Source: Aquabacterium humicola
GTDB lineage: Bacteria; Pseudomonadota; Gammaproteobacteria; Burkholderiales; Burkholderiaceae_C
Assembly (NCBI RefSeq): GCF_030167915.1
Contig: NZ_JARGNB010000003.1
Location: 496,001-560,000 of the forward strand
DNA: 64,000 nt
Reading direction: 5' to 3'
In this document: piece after piece, positions 54,606 to 63,200 of the stretch
Layout: every line of letters starts with the position of its first letter
Position numbering within the stretch: the stretch's first letter is position 1
The notes under the pieces: model-generated
Databases searched by the model: none
The model's input: the letters and a program-made list of their open reading frames with translations, nothing else
Told to the model about the DNA's origin: nothing
Position numbers and translations under genes: made by a program

Positions 54606-55832
54606 TCAGTAGCCCGCCGCCGCCGCCAGCGGCAGCAGGTCCGCCGTCGTGCCGACGAAGAGCAGGCCGCCGAACACGTCGCCGTAGACGACCACCTGGC
54701 CGCCCTGCTCGCCGAGGTAGACCTTGGTGCCGGCGTAATAACGTGCGTTGTAGCCGGAGACCACCTGCGTCTGCGCGCCGGCCGGCGCGAAGAACTGCGG
54801 GTACGCGGCTTCGGCCCAGTTGAAGATGCGGTCGAAGTCGCTCGGCGCGCCGAAGGTGTAGCTGTGGAGCTGGCCGCCCCAGGCGCCGATGACGGTGTCG
54901 CGGTTGACCGGGTCGAGCATCATCGCGTTGACGCCCAGCGGCCCGTTGTTGGCCTCGGTCCAGTTGGCGCCGCCGTCGGTGGACCGGTACAGCCCCTCGG
55001 TCGCGCCGAGGTAGACGATGGCCGGGTTGCCGGGATCGACGATGATGCTCTTGACCCACACGGCGTCCATCGTCAGCGGCGCGCAGCGGCCCTGCGGCAT
55101 GCAGCGGTTGATCGCCTGCCACGTATTGCCGCCGTCGCTGCTCTTGTAGACGCCCGCGCCATTGGTGCCGGCGTAGACGTTCATCGAGTTCTTCGGATCG
55201 ACGACGATCGTCTTCACGCTGGTCAGCTGCGTGCTGACCTGGCTCCAGGTCTTGCCGGCGTCGGTGCTGCGGAAGATGCCCGACGAGACCGCGCGGAACA
55301 CGACCTGCGGATTGCCCGGGTCGACGGTGATCGCGCTGACGGTCAGCGTGCCGGACAGGTATTGCCAGGTCGCCGCGCCGTCGCTGGACTTGTAGACGCC
55401 CGCGTTCGCGCCGGCGTAGACCACGTCGGGGTTCTTCGGGTCGGCCGCCAGCACGAGGGCGAACGGGTTCTCGCTGACCCAGCCGGTGCGCTGCCAGGAC
55501 GCGCCGCCGTCGATGCTCTTCTGCAGGAAGGAGGGCGTGATGTACAGCCTGGAGCCGGCCACCGCGAGGTCGGTGACCGAGTAGTAGCCGGCGGGCGACG
55601 GCGTGATGCCGGTGTTGCTGCGGCTCCAGCTCTGGCCGCCGTCGCGCGAGACGTAGATGCCGGCCTGGGTCGCCGCATAGCGCGTCGACGCATTGGCCGG
55701 GCTGGCGGCGATCACGTTGATCAGCGTGGCATTGCCGCCACCGGGGCTGGGCAGGCTGGTCCAGGCATCGATGCCGGCCCAGGCCGGCCAGGCCGCGAAC
55801 ATGGCCACCAGGCCGGCCAGCACTGCACGCAT
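54606..55832 (-). CDS. secreted BNR/sortilin-type beta-propeller protein
   Basis: 408 aa. A Sec signal peptide spans about residues 1-19 (AGLVAMFAAWPAWAG). Six to seven BNR-like repeats follow, each with the pattern VYAGxxxGVYKSSDGGxxW, for example near residues 60-72, 105-115, 145-158 and 230-245, as in Ycf48/exo-sialidase-like propellers. The last ~80 residues (from FDRIFNWAEAAYPQFFAP) form a separate module with aromatic Tyr/Phe content also seen in other secreted Burkholderiales proteins. Function unknown. Start at 55832; divergent from the next gene across 159 bp. Confidence 0.82.
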   Translation of the reverse strand: MRAVLAGLVAMFAAWPAWAGIDAWTSLPSPGGGNATLINVIAASPANASTRYAATQAGIYVSRDGGQSWSRSNTGITPSPAGYYSVTDLAVAGSRLYITPSFLQKSIDGGASWQRTGWVSENPFALVLAADPKNPDVVYAGANAGVYKSSDGAATWQYLSGTLTVSAITVDPGNPQVVFRAVSSGIFRSTDAGKTWSQVSTQLTSVKTIVVDPKNSMNVYAGTNGAGVYKSSDGGNTWQAINRCMPQGRCAPLTMDAVWVKSIIVDPGNPAIVYLGATEGLYRSTDGGANWTEANNGPLGVNAMMLDPVNRDTVIGAWGGQLHSYTFGAPSDFDRIFNWAEAAYPQFFAPAGAQTQVVSGYNARYYAGTKVYLGEQGGQVVVYGDVFGGLLFVGTTADLLPLAAAAGY

Positions 55833-55991
55833 GAGGTCGCTCCGCCACCGGGTCCACCGCCCGGCATCCCCCTCGATATCGCCGGGCCGCGGGCGCAACT
55901 TGAGGCCGCACCGGCCGGAGCGTGTGCAATGTTGGCGTGCCGGCGCGCGGCGGCATGCACCGCTGCCAGACGGTTCGCAGTAGCCTGCGAC

Positions 55992-57884
55992 ATGCACAAG
56001 CCGCTCCGCCTGCCGCTGTTCGTGCGCCCTGGCGCGCCCTTCATCGCGAGGGCCTGGCTCGCCCCGTGCGCGCTGTTCGCGGCCGCGGCGGCCGCGCAGC
56101 CGGTGCCGCGGCTGGAGCTTGCCGGCGGCGTCTACACGCTGACCCTGCCCTACGTCGAGGTCGCCAGCGGCGGCACGCGGCAGGCCTGGGCGGCCCGCCT
56201 GGGCTCGAGCAACCTGCAGGCCTTCGCGGTCGAGGCCGGTTCGGTTCAGCCGGTCGCGCTGCTCCCGGCGGCCGAGAACCCGGCCAGCGTGGTGGCGACC
56301 GGCGCTGGCTTCCGGCTGGTCCTGCCCTACCTGGAATTCAGCGTCGGTGGTTCCACCCGCGCCTTCGCGGCGGCGCTGAGCAGCAGCGACCTCCAGTCCT
56401 TCCTGGTCGATGCGTCCTCGGTGCAGGAAGTCGCGTTGCGCACCACGCTCACCGCACCGGGCGCCGTCAAGCTGTCGGCGGTGGACGTGCGCACCGTCGG
56501 CGGCGCCAGCTTCGGCTCGTCGAGCCGCCTTCAGGTCGGCTGGACCGCGCCGACGGACTACACCGTCGATCACTACGAGATCACCGCCACCGAGGCGCTG
56601 ATGAATACGCGCATCAGCGCGACCGCCGCCGCCGGCGCACGCAGCGTGACGCTGACGGCGCTGAAGGCCGCGACGGGCTACGCGGTGGTCGTCAAGGCCT
56701 GCGCGGATGCGGCCTGCCATCGCGCCGGCAGCGCCGCGGCGGTCCACACGACGACGGCCGCGGAAGTCTGGCAGCTGCAGGGCAGCGGCAACACCGTGGC
56801 GGGCCTGGGCAGGCCGGTGGCGGACGGCAACGCGCGCCTGTCGGCCACGCGTTTCGGCCCGGGCGCCGGCGCGGCGGCGGACACGGTGCAGCTCTACTAC
56901 GGGCCGATGGGCGTCAGCGGCCAGTCGGTGGCCAGCAGCGGCGTGGTGTCCGCCGCCCACCCGGCCAGCTACCTCGCCGGCTTCACCAGCTTCGCGACGA
57001 CCAGCGGGCTGCGCTCGCCGGCCTCGGCCACCAGCGGCATCAAGAGCATCATGACCGGCCAGGGTGTGCCGCTCGCCGCCGCGCTGGGCGCGAAGGTGCG
57101 CCTGTTCTTCGAGAGCAACGATGCCGACGGCAAGACACGCATCTACGCGGTCGACAGCGTCGACGGCTGGCTCGGCCGCGACTTCAACCGCGGCACGCCC
57201 ACCACCTGCTCGACCAGCGCCGACTACGCCGCCGCCGGCCCCTGCGCAGCCACGCTGGTGCTCGGCGTCGACGGCGATGCGCTCAACCCGGTGCCCAAGG
57301 TGCGCGCGGTGCGCCAGAACAAGGTCGGCTGGCCGACGCTCACCGATTGGCGCTGGGACGGGGCCGCGGGCGGCTTCATGGTCTTCACGATCGACCGCGT
57401 CGACGGCTGCACCACGGCCACTCACAATCAGGGTTATGCCCTGTGGAACGGCACGCGCTTCGTGCCGCAACTCGACGCCTCCGGCTGCCCGAAGGCCTTC
57501 AAGAGCGCGCAGGCCGCAGTGCCGATGCACATCGGCGGCGCCCGCTACAAGCTGTACTTCGGCGACCCGTCGGTCACCGCCGGTCGGCTCGCCGGCAGCC
57601 CGCTGCCCTTCGTCGGGCCGAAGAAGCTGGTTTATGGCGACGGTGCCAGCGGCGGCGATGCGGGCATCCTGGAGTTCGAGGACTGGGAAGCCGTGGCACA
57701 GGCGCGAAGACTGGTCTTCGTCTGGCCGAACGGCGAGCCGCTGAACGACACCGCCGAGGGCTACATCGACGACTTCCACTTCCTCACGCCGACGGGCAGC
57801 CTCGACCTCCAGGTGCTGTACCTGTCGATCACCGACGGCGGCGTCGTTCCTTTCGCCGCTGCCGCGGTGCTGCTGAATCCGTGA
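55992..57884 (+). CDS. secreted protein with fibronectin type III domain
   Basis: 630 aa. A signal peptide covers about residues 1-36 (LAPCALFAAAAAAQ). Two similar ~55-residue blocks follow (YTLTLPYVEVASGGTRQAWA and, later, RLVLPYLEFSVGGSTRAFAA), then a fibronectin III-like domain (about 155-260, with LQVGWTAPTDYTVDHYEITA) and a ~370-residue C-terminal domain with several Cys residues and no recognised fold. It is likely exported or surface-attached. Start ATG at 55992. A hairpin overlaps its stop codon. Confidence 0.78.
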   Translation: MHKPLRLPLFVRPGAPFIARAWLAPCALFAAAAAAQPVPRLELAGGVYTLTLPYVEVASGGTRQAWAARLGSSNLQAFAVEAGSVQPVALLPAAENPASVVATGAGFRLVLPYLEFSVGGSTRAFAAALSSSDLQSFLVDASSVQEVALRTTLTAPGAVKLSAVDVRTVGGASFGSSSRLQVGWTAPTDYTVDHYEITATEALMNTRISATAAAGARSVTLTALKAATGYAVVVKACADAACHRAGSAAAVHTTTAAEVWQLQGSGNTVAGLGRPVADGNARLSATRFGPGAGAAADTVQLYYGPMGVSGQSVASSGVVSAAHPASYLAGFTSFATTSGLRSPASATSGIKSIMTGQGVPLAAALGAKVRLFFESNDADGKTRIYAVDSVDGWLGRDFNRGTPTTCSTSADYAAAGPCAATLVLGVDGDALNPVPKVRAVRQNKVGWPTLTDWRWDGAAGGFMVFTIDRVDGCTTATHNQGYALWNGTRFVPQLDASGCPKAFKSAQAAVPMHIGGARYKLYFGDPSVTAGRLAGSPLPFVGPKKLVYGDGASGGDAGILEFEDWEAVAQARRLVFVWPNGEPLNDTAEGYIDDFHFLTPTGSLDLQVLYLSITDGGVVPFAAAAVLLNP

Positions 57885-57917
57885 GCCCGCACGGCCCGGG
57901 GCGACCGGGGCGGGCTC
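57883..57917. terminator. hairpin between convergent genes
   Basis: GAGCCCGC (57883-57890) pairs with GCGGGCTC (57910-57917) around a 19-base GC-rich loop. It starts within the stop codon of the fibronectin III protein gene and lies 8 bases from the stop of the convergent Bug gene. Confidence 0.5.
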
Positions 57918-57925
57918 GGCATCGA

Positions 57926-58921
57926 TCACTCAATGATCACCTTCGCGTCCTTCACCAGCTTCGCGAACTTCTCGGTCTCGTCCTTGATGCGACGCGCCAT
58001 CGATTCGCTGCTGTCGCCGATCGGCTCGGCGCCGATCTCGTCCATGCGCTTCCTGAACTCCGGCGACTGGATGATCTTCGTCATCTCGGTTTGCAGCTTG
58101 ACGAGAACGTCCTTCGGCGTCGCGGCCGGCGCCAGCACGCCGAACCAGGTGCCGATGTCGAAGCCCTTCAGGCCCGCTTCGGCCAGCGTCGGCACGTCGG
58201 GCAGCGCGGACGAGCGTTTCGCCGTCGTTACCGCCAGCGCGCGCAGCTTGCCGGCCTTGATGTGCTGCAGCACCGGCGTGATGGTGTCGAAGGACATCGC
58301 CACCTGGCCGCCGAGCAGGTCGGTGGTCAGCGGGCCGCTGCCCTTGTAGGGCACGTGCAGCAGCTGCACGCCGGTCAGGTTCTCGAACTGCGTGCCGATC
58401 AGGTGCTGCGCCGTGCCGTTGCCGTTCGAGCCGTAGCTCAGCGGGTCCTTGGCGGCCTTCGCGTACGCCACCAGCTCGGCGACGCTCTTCGCGGGCGTGG
58501 CCGCGTTGATCACCAGCACGTTGGGCACCATCGCGATCGTGGTGACCGGCGCGAAGTCCTTCTGGAAGTCATAGGGCAGCTTCTTGAAGACGCTGCTGGC
58601 GATGGTGTGGTGCACCGCGCCGATCAGCAGTGTGTGGCCGTCGGGCTTCGCCTTCGCGACGAGGTCGGCGCCCAGCGTCGCGCCGGCGCCGGGCTTGCTC
58701 TCGACGATCACCGGCTGGCCGAGCACCGGCTGCAGGCGGTCGGCCAGCGCGCGGGCCAGCACGTCGGTGGTGCCGCCGGCCGGGAACGGCACGACCAGCG
58801 TGACGGGCTTGCTCGGCCAGGCCTGGGCGTGCACGGTGCTCGCGGTGGCCAGGGCGCCGAGCGTCAGCGCCAGCGCGGCCGCAGCGAGCTCGCCGCGGCG
58901 GGGGTTTAAGGTCTTGCGCAT
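57926..58921 (-). CDS. Bug-family (TctC-like) periplasmic binding protein
   Basis: 331 aa. Sec signal peptide to about residue 32 (LGALATASTVHAQ). Family motifs are PVTLVVPFPAGGTTDVLARA, VIVESKPGAGATLGADLVAK, LHVPYKGSGPLTTDLLGGQV and LPDVPTLAEAGLKGFD. Being cotranscribed 31 bases after the tartrate/D-malate dehydrogenase gene, it probably delivers that dicarboxylate or a related one. The membrane subunits must be elsewhere in the genome. Confidence 0.93.
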   Translation of the reverse strand: MRKTLNPRRGELAAAALALTLGALATASTVHAQAWPSKPVTLVVPFPAGGTTDVLARALADRLQPVLGQPVIVESKPGAGATLGADLVAKAKPDGHTLLIGAVHHTIASSVFKKLPYDFQKDFAPVTTIAMVPNVLVINAATPAKSVAELVAYAKAAKDPLSYGSNGNGTAQHLIGTQFENLTGVQLLHVPYKGSGPLTTDLLGGQVAMSFDTITPVLQHIKAGKLRALAVTTAKRSSALPDVPTLAEAGLKGFDIGTWFGVLAPAATPKDVLVKLQTEMTKIIQSPEFRKRMDEIGAEPIGDSSESMARRIKDETEKFAKLVKDAKVIIE

Positions 58922-58952
58922 GGGGTGTCTCCTTTGGGTCCGCGGGTCGCTA

Positions 58953-60047
58953 TCAGCCGATCGACGCGGCCAGCTGGCGGCACACCGCCTGCGTGACCTG
59001 CTCGGTCGTCGCGCGGCCGCCGAGGTCGCGGGTGTGCAGCGCGGTCGTCGCGGTGACGGTCTCGATCGCCGCCATCAGCTTCTTCGCCGCGGCGTGTTCG
59101 CCCAGGTGCTCCAGCAGCATCACCGCCGACCAGAAGGTGCCCACCGGGTTCGCGAGGCCCTGGCCCATGATGTCGAAGGCGGAGCCGTGGATCGGCTCGA
59201 ACATCGACGGATAGCGGCGCTCCGGATCGATGTTGCCGGTCGGGGCGATGCCGAGGCTGCCGGCCAGCGCGGCCGCGAGGTCGCTCAGGATGTCGGCATG
59301 CAGGTTGGTCGCGACGATGGTGTCCAGGCTCGCCGGGCGGTTGACCATGCGCGCGGTCGCCGCGTCGACCAGTTCCTTGTCCCACGTCACGTCCGGGAAG
59401 TCGGCCGACACTTCCTGCGCGATCTGGTCCCACATCACCATCGCATGGCGCTGCGCGTTGCTCTTCGTGATGACGGTCAGCAGCTTGCGCGGCCGCGACT
59501 GCGCGAGCCTGAACGCATAACGCAGGATGCGCTCGACGCCCGTGCGGGTCATGATCGACACGTCGGTCGCCGCTTCGATCGGGTGGCCCTGGTGCACGCG
59601 GCCGCCGACGCCGGAGTACTCGCCCTCGGAGTTCTCGCGCACGATCACCCAGTTCAGGTCCTCGGGCTTGCAGCGCTTCAGCGGCGCGTCGATGCCGGGC
59701 AGGATGCGCGTGGGCCGCACGTTGGCGTACTGGTCGAAGCCCTGGCAGATCTTCAGCCGCAGGCCCCACAGCGTGATGTGGTCCGGGATGTGCGGATCGC
59801 CGGCCGAGCCGAACAGGATCGCGTCCTTGCCGCGCAACTGGTCCAGGCCATCGGCGGGCATCATCTCGCCGTGCGCGCGGTACCAGTCGCCGCCCCAGCC
59901 GAATTCCTCGAACTCGAAGGCGAAGCTGCCGTCGGCCGCCGCCAGCGCTTGCAGCACACGCTGGCCCGCAGGCACGACCTCCTTGCCGATGCCGTCGCCG
60001 GGGATGGCGGCAATGCGGTAGATCTTCTTCGCCGAAGGGGTGTTCAT
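58953..60047 (-). CDS. ttuC: tartrate / D-malate dehydrogenase (TtuC/DmlA family)
   Basis: 364 aa, matching the ~361 of tartrate dehydrogenase/decarboxylase. IPGDGIGKEVVPAGQRVL opens it. FGWGGDWYRAHGEMMPADGL and VIVRENSEGEYSGVGGR are specific for this branch of the beta-decarboxylating dehydrogenases. Metal and cofactor sites are ITKSNAQRH, NLHADILSDLAAAL and EPIHGSAFDIMGQGLANP. It oxidises D-malate or tartrate with NAD+ and Mn2+. ATG at 60047; a divergent LysR gene starts 136 bp away, the same arrangement as dmlA/dmlR in E. coli. It could be named dmlA equally well. Confidence 0.9.
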   Translation of the reverse strand: MNTPSAKKIYRIAAIPGDGIGKEVVPAGQRVLQALAAADGSFAFEFEEFGWGGDWYRAHGEMMPADGLDQLRGKDAILFGSAGDPHIPDHITLWGLRLKICQGFDQYANVRPTRILPGIDAPLKRCKPEDLNWVIVRENSEGEYSGVGGRVHQGHPIEAATDVSIMTRTGVERILRYAFRLAQSRPRKLLTVITKSNAQRHAMVMWDQIAQEVSADFPDVTWDKELVDAATARMVNRPASLDTIVATNLHADILSDLAAALAGSLGIAPTGNIDPERRYPSMFEPIHGSAFDIMGQGLANPVGTFWSAVMLLEHLGEHAAAKKLMAAIETVTATTALHTRDLGGRATTEQVTQAVCRQLAASIG

Positions 60048-60182
60048 GTGCTGGCCTCGTGGAGTGAGAGTGGCCGCGCAGCCGTCGGGCCGCTGCGGTG
60101 GATGGACGATGGCCCACTGTAGGAACGACAGCCGGTGCCGGATCGCGCGTAAAGTGAATGCATCGTCAACCTGAGGTGAACG

Positions 60183-61118
60183 ATGGCCAGCAGTCATTCC
60201 GGCGGCAGTCAGCCCGGCATCCAGGCCGCCGAGCTCGGTTTCGTCGTCGCGCTCGCCGGCAGCGGCAGCCTGAGCGCGGCCGCACGCGAGCTGGGCCTGA
60301 GCAAGGCGGCGGTGAGCAAGCGGCTGGCGCAGATCGAGCAGCGCAGCGGCGTCGTGCTCGTCAACCGCACGACGCGGCGCATGAGCTTGACGCCCGAAGG
60401 CGAGCTGGTGGTCGAGCGCGCGCGCCGCATCCTGGACGACATCGACGAGCTCGCTGCGTTGCTGAAGCAGTCGCACCAGCGGCCGCAGGGGCTGCTGCGG
60501 GTCAACGCGACGCTGGGCTTCGGCCGCAGCCATGTCGCGCCGCTGATCTCGCGCTTCGTCAAGCGCCATCCGGACGTGCAGGTGCAGCTGCAGCTGTCGG
60601 TGAACCCGCCGCCGCTGACCGACGACGCCTTCGACGTCTGCGTGCGCTTCGGCGCGCCGCCGGACACGCGGGTGATCGCACGCCGCATCGCGCCGAACCG
60701 CCGGCTGCTGTGCGCCGCGCCGGCCTACCTGCAGCGCCGCGGCGTGCCGAAGCAGCCCAAGGACCTGGCGCAGCACGACTGCATCGGCATCCGCCAGGGC
60801 GACGAGGCCTACGGAACCTGGCGGCTCGCCAGCGGCAAGGGCGCGCGGCGCCGCACGGAAACCGTCAAGGTGCACGGCAGCCTGGCGACCAACGACGGCG
60901 AGATCGCGGTCAACTGGGCGCTGGAGGGCCACGGCATCCTGATGCGCGCCGAATGGGACATTGCGCGCTACCTGAAGAGCGGGCGGCTGGTGCAGGTGCT
61001 GCCGCAATGGGACACGCCCGAGGCCGATCTCTATGCCGTGTATCCCGAGCGGCTGCGCCTGTCGGCACGCGTGCGGGCCTTCGTCGAGCTGCTGCAGCAG
61101 GGGCTGACACCAGGGTGA
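60183..61118 (+). CDS. LysR-family transcriptional regulator, probable DmlR-like
   Basis: 311 aa. The N-terminal helix-turn-helix reads GSLSAAARELGLSKAAVSKR, followed by the linker helix and a periplasmic-binding-like effector domain (about 95-305, starting LLRVNATLGFGRSHVAPLI). It belongs to the group 'CrgA-like' regulators. Its divergent position suggests that it activates the ttuC-Bug operon when a dicarboxylate is present. The 135-bp intergenic region has a GTGAATGCATCGTCAAC stretch near 60155 with a palindromic ATGCAT core, a possible but weak binding site. Confidence 0.92.
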   Translation: MASSHSGGSQPGIQAAELGFVVALAGSGSLSAAARELGLSKAAVSKRLAQIEQRSGVVLVNRTTRRMSLTPEGELVVERARRILDDIDELAALLKQSHQRPQGLLRVNATLGFGRSHVAPLISRFVKRHPDVQVQLQLSVNPPPLTDDAFDVCVRFGAPPDTRVIARRIAPNRRLLCAAPAYLQRRGVPKQPKDLAQHDCIGIRQGDEAYGTWRLASGKGARRRTETVKVHGSLATNDGEIAVNWALEGHGILMRAEWDIARYLKSGRLVQVLPQWDTPEADLYAVYPERLRLSARVRAFVELLQQGLTPG

Positions 61119-61122
61119 CGCC

Positions 61123-61171
61123 CGCCAGCGGCGATGCACACTCGGCCCACGCCAGCGGCGAGGCACACTCG
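61123..61171. repeat. two direct 22-bp repeats
   Basis: CGCCAGCGGCGAKGCACACT-CG occurs at 61123-61144 and 61150-61171 with one difference and a period of 27 bp. A partial third unit (CGCCAGGAGG) overlaps the ribosome-binding site of the following gene. Confidence 0.55.
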
Positions 61172-61196
61172 ACCTAACGCCAGGAGGACCCGACCG

Positions 61197-61658
61197 ATGA
61201 CCGACCGCCGCCATGCCCTGATCGCCGCCGCGTCGCTGCCCGCGTTCGCCGCCGCCGGCTGCGCAACGCCGCGCGCCACCGCATCGCCCGACGAGCTGCT
61301 GGCGCAGGTGCGCGCCGCCGAGACCGCATTCGCCGACACGATGGCGCGGCGCGATCTCGCCGGCTTCGGCAGCTTCCTCGCCGACGACGCGGTGTTCGTC
61401 AATGGCGGCAAGCCGCTGCGCGGCAAGGCCGCGATCGTCGTGCACTGGACGCGCTTCTACGCCCCCGGCCCGGCGCCCTTCTCGTGGAAGCCTGAGCTCG
61501 CGGAGGTGTCCGGCGAAGGCCGCCTGGGCTATACCGAAGGCCCGGTGATGGACCCGTCGGGCAAGGTCTTCGCGAAGTTCTTCACCACCTGGCAGCTCGG
61601 CGGCGACGGGCGCTGGCGGGTGATCTTCGACAACGGGTACACGGTGTGCAAGGCGTGA
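61197..61658 (+). CDS. DUF4440/SnoaL-like lipoprotein
   Basis: 153 aa. A signal peptide ends in FAAAGC with Cys22 as the lipid-modified residue; the leader also begins with TDRRHAL, so a Tat route is conceivable. The body is an NTF2-like DUF4440 domain: VRAAETAFADTMARRDLAGF, then FLADDAVFVNGGKPLRGKAA and a closing WRVIFDNGYTVCKA. The likely role is ligand binding in the periplasm. Strong ribosome-binding site (AGGAGG) before the ATG at 61197. Confidence 0.82.
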   Translation: MTDRRHALIAAASLPAFAAAGCATPRATASPDELLAQVRAAETAFADTMARRDLAGFGSFLADDAVFVNGGKPLRGKAAIVVHWTRFYAPGPAPFSWKPELAEVSGEGRLGYTEGPVMDPSGKVFAKFFTTWQLGGDGRWRVIFDNGYTVCKA

Positions 61659-61710
61659 GCGCGCGCGCGGTAGCGTCTGCTGGCTAGCTGGGCCGCGCGA
61701 GGCACAGACA

Positions 61711-62910
61711 ATGCAAGCCATGCGACTCCTCGGCCTCCTTGCCCTCTCCTTGCTGACCGCGAGTACCTGCCTTGCGCAGTCGACGGACGCGCCGCCCCCG
61801 GGGGACGAGGCTGCATCTCTGGCAGCCGCCATATCCATTCTCAAGTCAAACTTTTTCCGGCCCCTGACGGACGCGGAATCTGCGTCGCGTTCAATCGAGC
61901 AACTGGTGCAGGCCATTGACCCTGATCTTGGCGAGTACATCGGCCCGCAGGACGTTGCCGCCTTTCGCCAGGGATCGCGCACGAGGGCGAAGGCGCTGGG
62001 AATTTCACTTCGCCGACAACGTGGCGATGTCCTCGTTCTGCCTCTCCCGGATAGCCCCGCTTCATCCGCAGGGCTGCACTTCGGAGACCGGCTCATCGAA
62101 ATCGACGGGCAGCGCATCGACAAACTGCCGCTTTGGCGAGTCCACAAGCTCCTGTCGGATCGGTCGGAGGCAGCCGTGGTGATCGTTGTTGGGCGAGCCG
62201 GACAGCGGCTTTCGTTCACAGTGCGCTCCGCAGCCACGAACGTGGACGCCGGTGCAGTGACCGTCCAACATCCGGCCCCGGGAGTCCTGTGGCTTCGCGT
62301 GCCGGACCTGGCAGAGGCCACTCTGGCGCAGACAGCGGGCTTCATTGCATCCGAGTGGCGAACTGCCCCGCCCAGTGCCCTCATTCTCGACCTCCGCGGC
62401 AACTCGGGCGGGCTCTTTCAGTCGGCCGTCGGACACGCCTCGATCTTCCTCGATTCCACCAAGCTGATCGCTACCCTTCGAAGCCACGCCGCTATCGCAA
62501 GCAATCTGCGCTTCATGGCGCGCCCGGAGTACTACACGCGCCGAAACGAGGTCGATAGCCTGGCCGACCTGCCACCAGCGATCAAGACAATCCCACTCGC
62601 CGTTCTGATCGACGAGGCGACCGCCGCGGGCGCGGAGTTGATCGTCGCAGCGATCAAGGACCACGGTCGCGGCCTCGTCGTGGGTCGCCGAAGCGGCGGA
62701 TTCGCGAGCATTCAGACGATCTCGCTACTGCCCAACGGCGGAGGGATCAAGTACACGAGTGCTCATTGGGAGCCTCCGTCGGCGGTTGCCGTCGACGGCA
62801 TAGGCATCAGTCCCGACATCGATGCAGCAGGCACGGATCACGGCGCATTTCTCGCTGCGGCGCTGCTGGCCATCGAGAAGCAGCGAACCGTCAACGGCGG
62901 CGGCCGATGA
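61711..62910 (+). CDS. S41 (C-terminal processing peptidase) family protein lacking catalytic Ser/Lys
   Basis: 399 aa. Signal peptide to about residue 22, helical pro-region, PDZ domain (about 95-170, with GLHFGDRLIEIDGQRID) and S41 core with LILDLRGNSGGLFQSAV. Aligning the active-site helix by its conserved glutamate (Glu309) puts Ala306 at the nucleophilic serine position of the S-A-S-E motif, and Phe331 25 residues later at the general-base lysine. It is thus probably a non-proteolytic, perhaps peptide-binding, periplasmic protein. Codon use is clearly less GC-rich than in its neighbours, which suggests later acquisition. Start ATG at 61711; 61720 possible. Confidence 0.82.
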   Translation: MQAMRLLGLLALSLLTASTCLAQSTDAPPPGDEAASLAAAISILKSNFFRPLTDAESASRSIEQLVQAIDPDLGEYIGPQDVAAFRQGSRTRAKALGISLRRQRGDVLVLPLPDSPASSAGLHFGDRLIEIDGQRIDKLPLWRVHKLLSDRSEAAVVIVVGRAGQRLSFTVRSAATNVDAGAVTVQHPAPGVLWLRVPDLAEATLAQTAGFIASEWRTAPPSALILDLRGNSGGLFQSAVGHASIFLDSTKLIATLRSHAAIASNLRFMARPEYYTRRNEVDSLADLPPAIKTIPLAVLIDEATAAGAELIVAAIKDHGRGLVVGRRSGGFASIQTISLLPNGGGIKYTSAHWEPPSAVAVDGIGISPDIDAAGTDHGAFLAAALLAIEKQRTVNGGGR

Positions 62911-62911
62911 A

Positions 62912-63193
62912 ATGAAGCACGCCAGTCCCGAGGCCCTCGCCGAGCTGAGCGCGCTGCTCGAGCAGCTGCGCGCATTGCCCGGCCTGATCGAGCGCAAGCC
63001 CGGCATCTTCTATCGCGGCTCGACGGCGTTCCTGCACTTCCACGAGGACCCGGCCGGCCTGTTCGCCGACGCCAAGGTGAACGGCGCCGGCTTCGCGCGC
63101 TGGCCGGTCGACACGGCGGCCCAGCAGCAGTCGCTGCTGCGGGCGGTCCGGCTGTCCATGACGCGCAAGGCGAGCGGAACCCCGCAGAAATGA
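62912..63193 (+). CDS. small conserved hypothetical protein
   Basis: 93 aa. ALAELSALLEQLRALPGLIE is a helical start, and KPGIFYRGSTAFLHFHEDPA then FADAKVNGAGFARWPV looks like a small compact domain that I remember as conserved but unnamed in Proteobacteria. The start ATG at 62912 comes one base after the stop of the S41-like gene. It precedes the methyltransferase gene by 7 bases, so the three form one transcription unit. Confidence 0.7.
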   Translation: MKHASPEALAELSALLEQLRALPGLIERKPGIFYRGSTAFLHFHEDPAGLFADAKVNGAGFARWPVDTAAQQQSLLRAVRLSMTRKASGTPQK

Positions 63194-63200
63194 GGTGCCG

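Noticed and set aside
60048-60182. LysR operator between ttuC and the LysR gene
   Set aside because: GTGAATGCATCGTCAAC has a palindromic core, but no clean T-N11-A box with dyad arms could be made out, so it is mentioned only under the gene.
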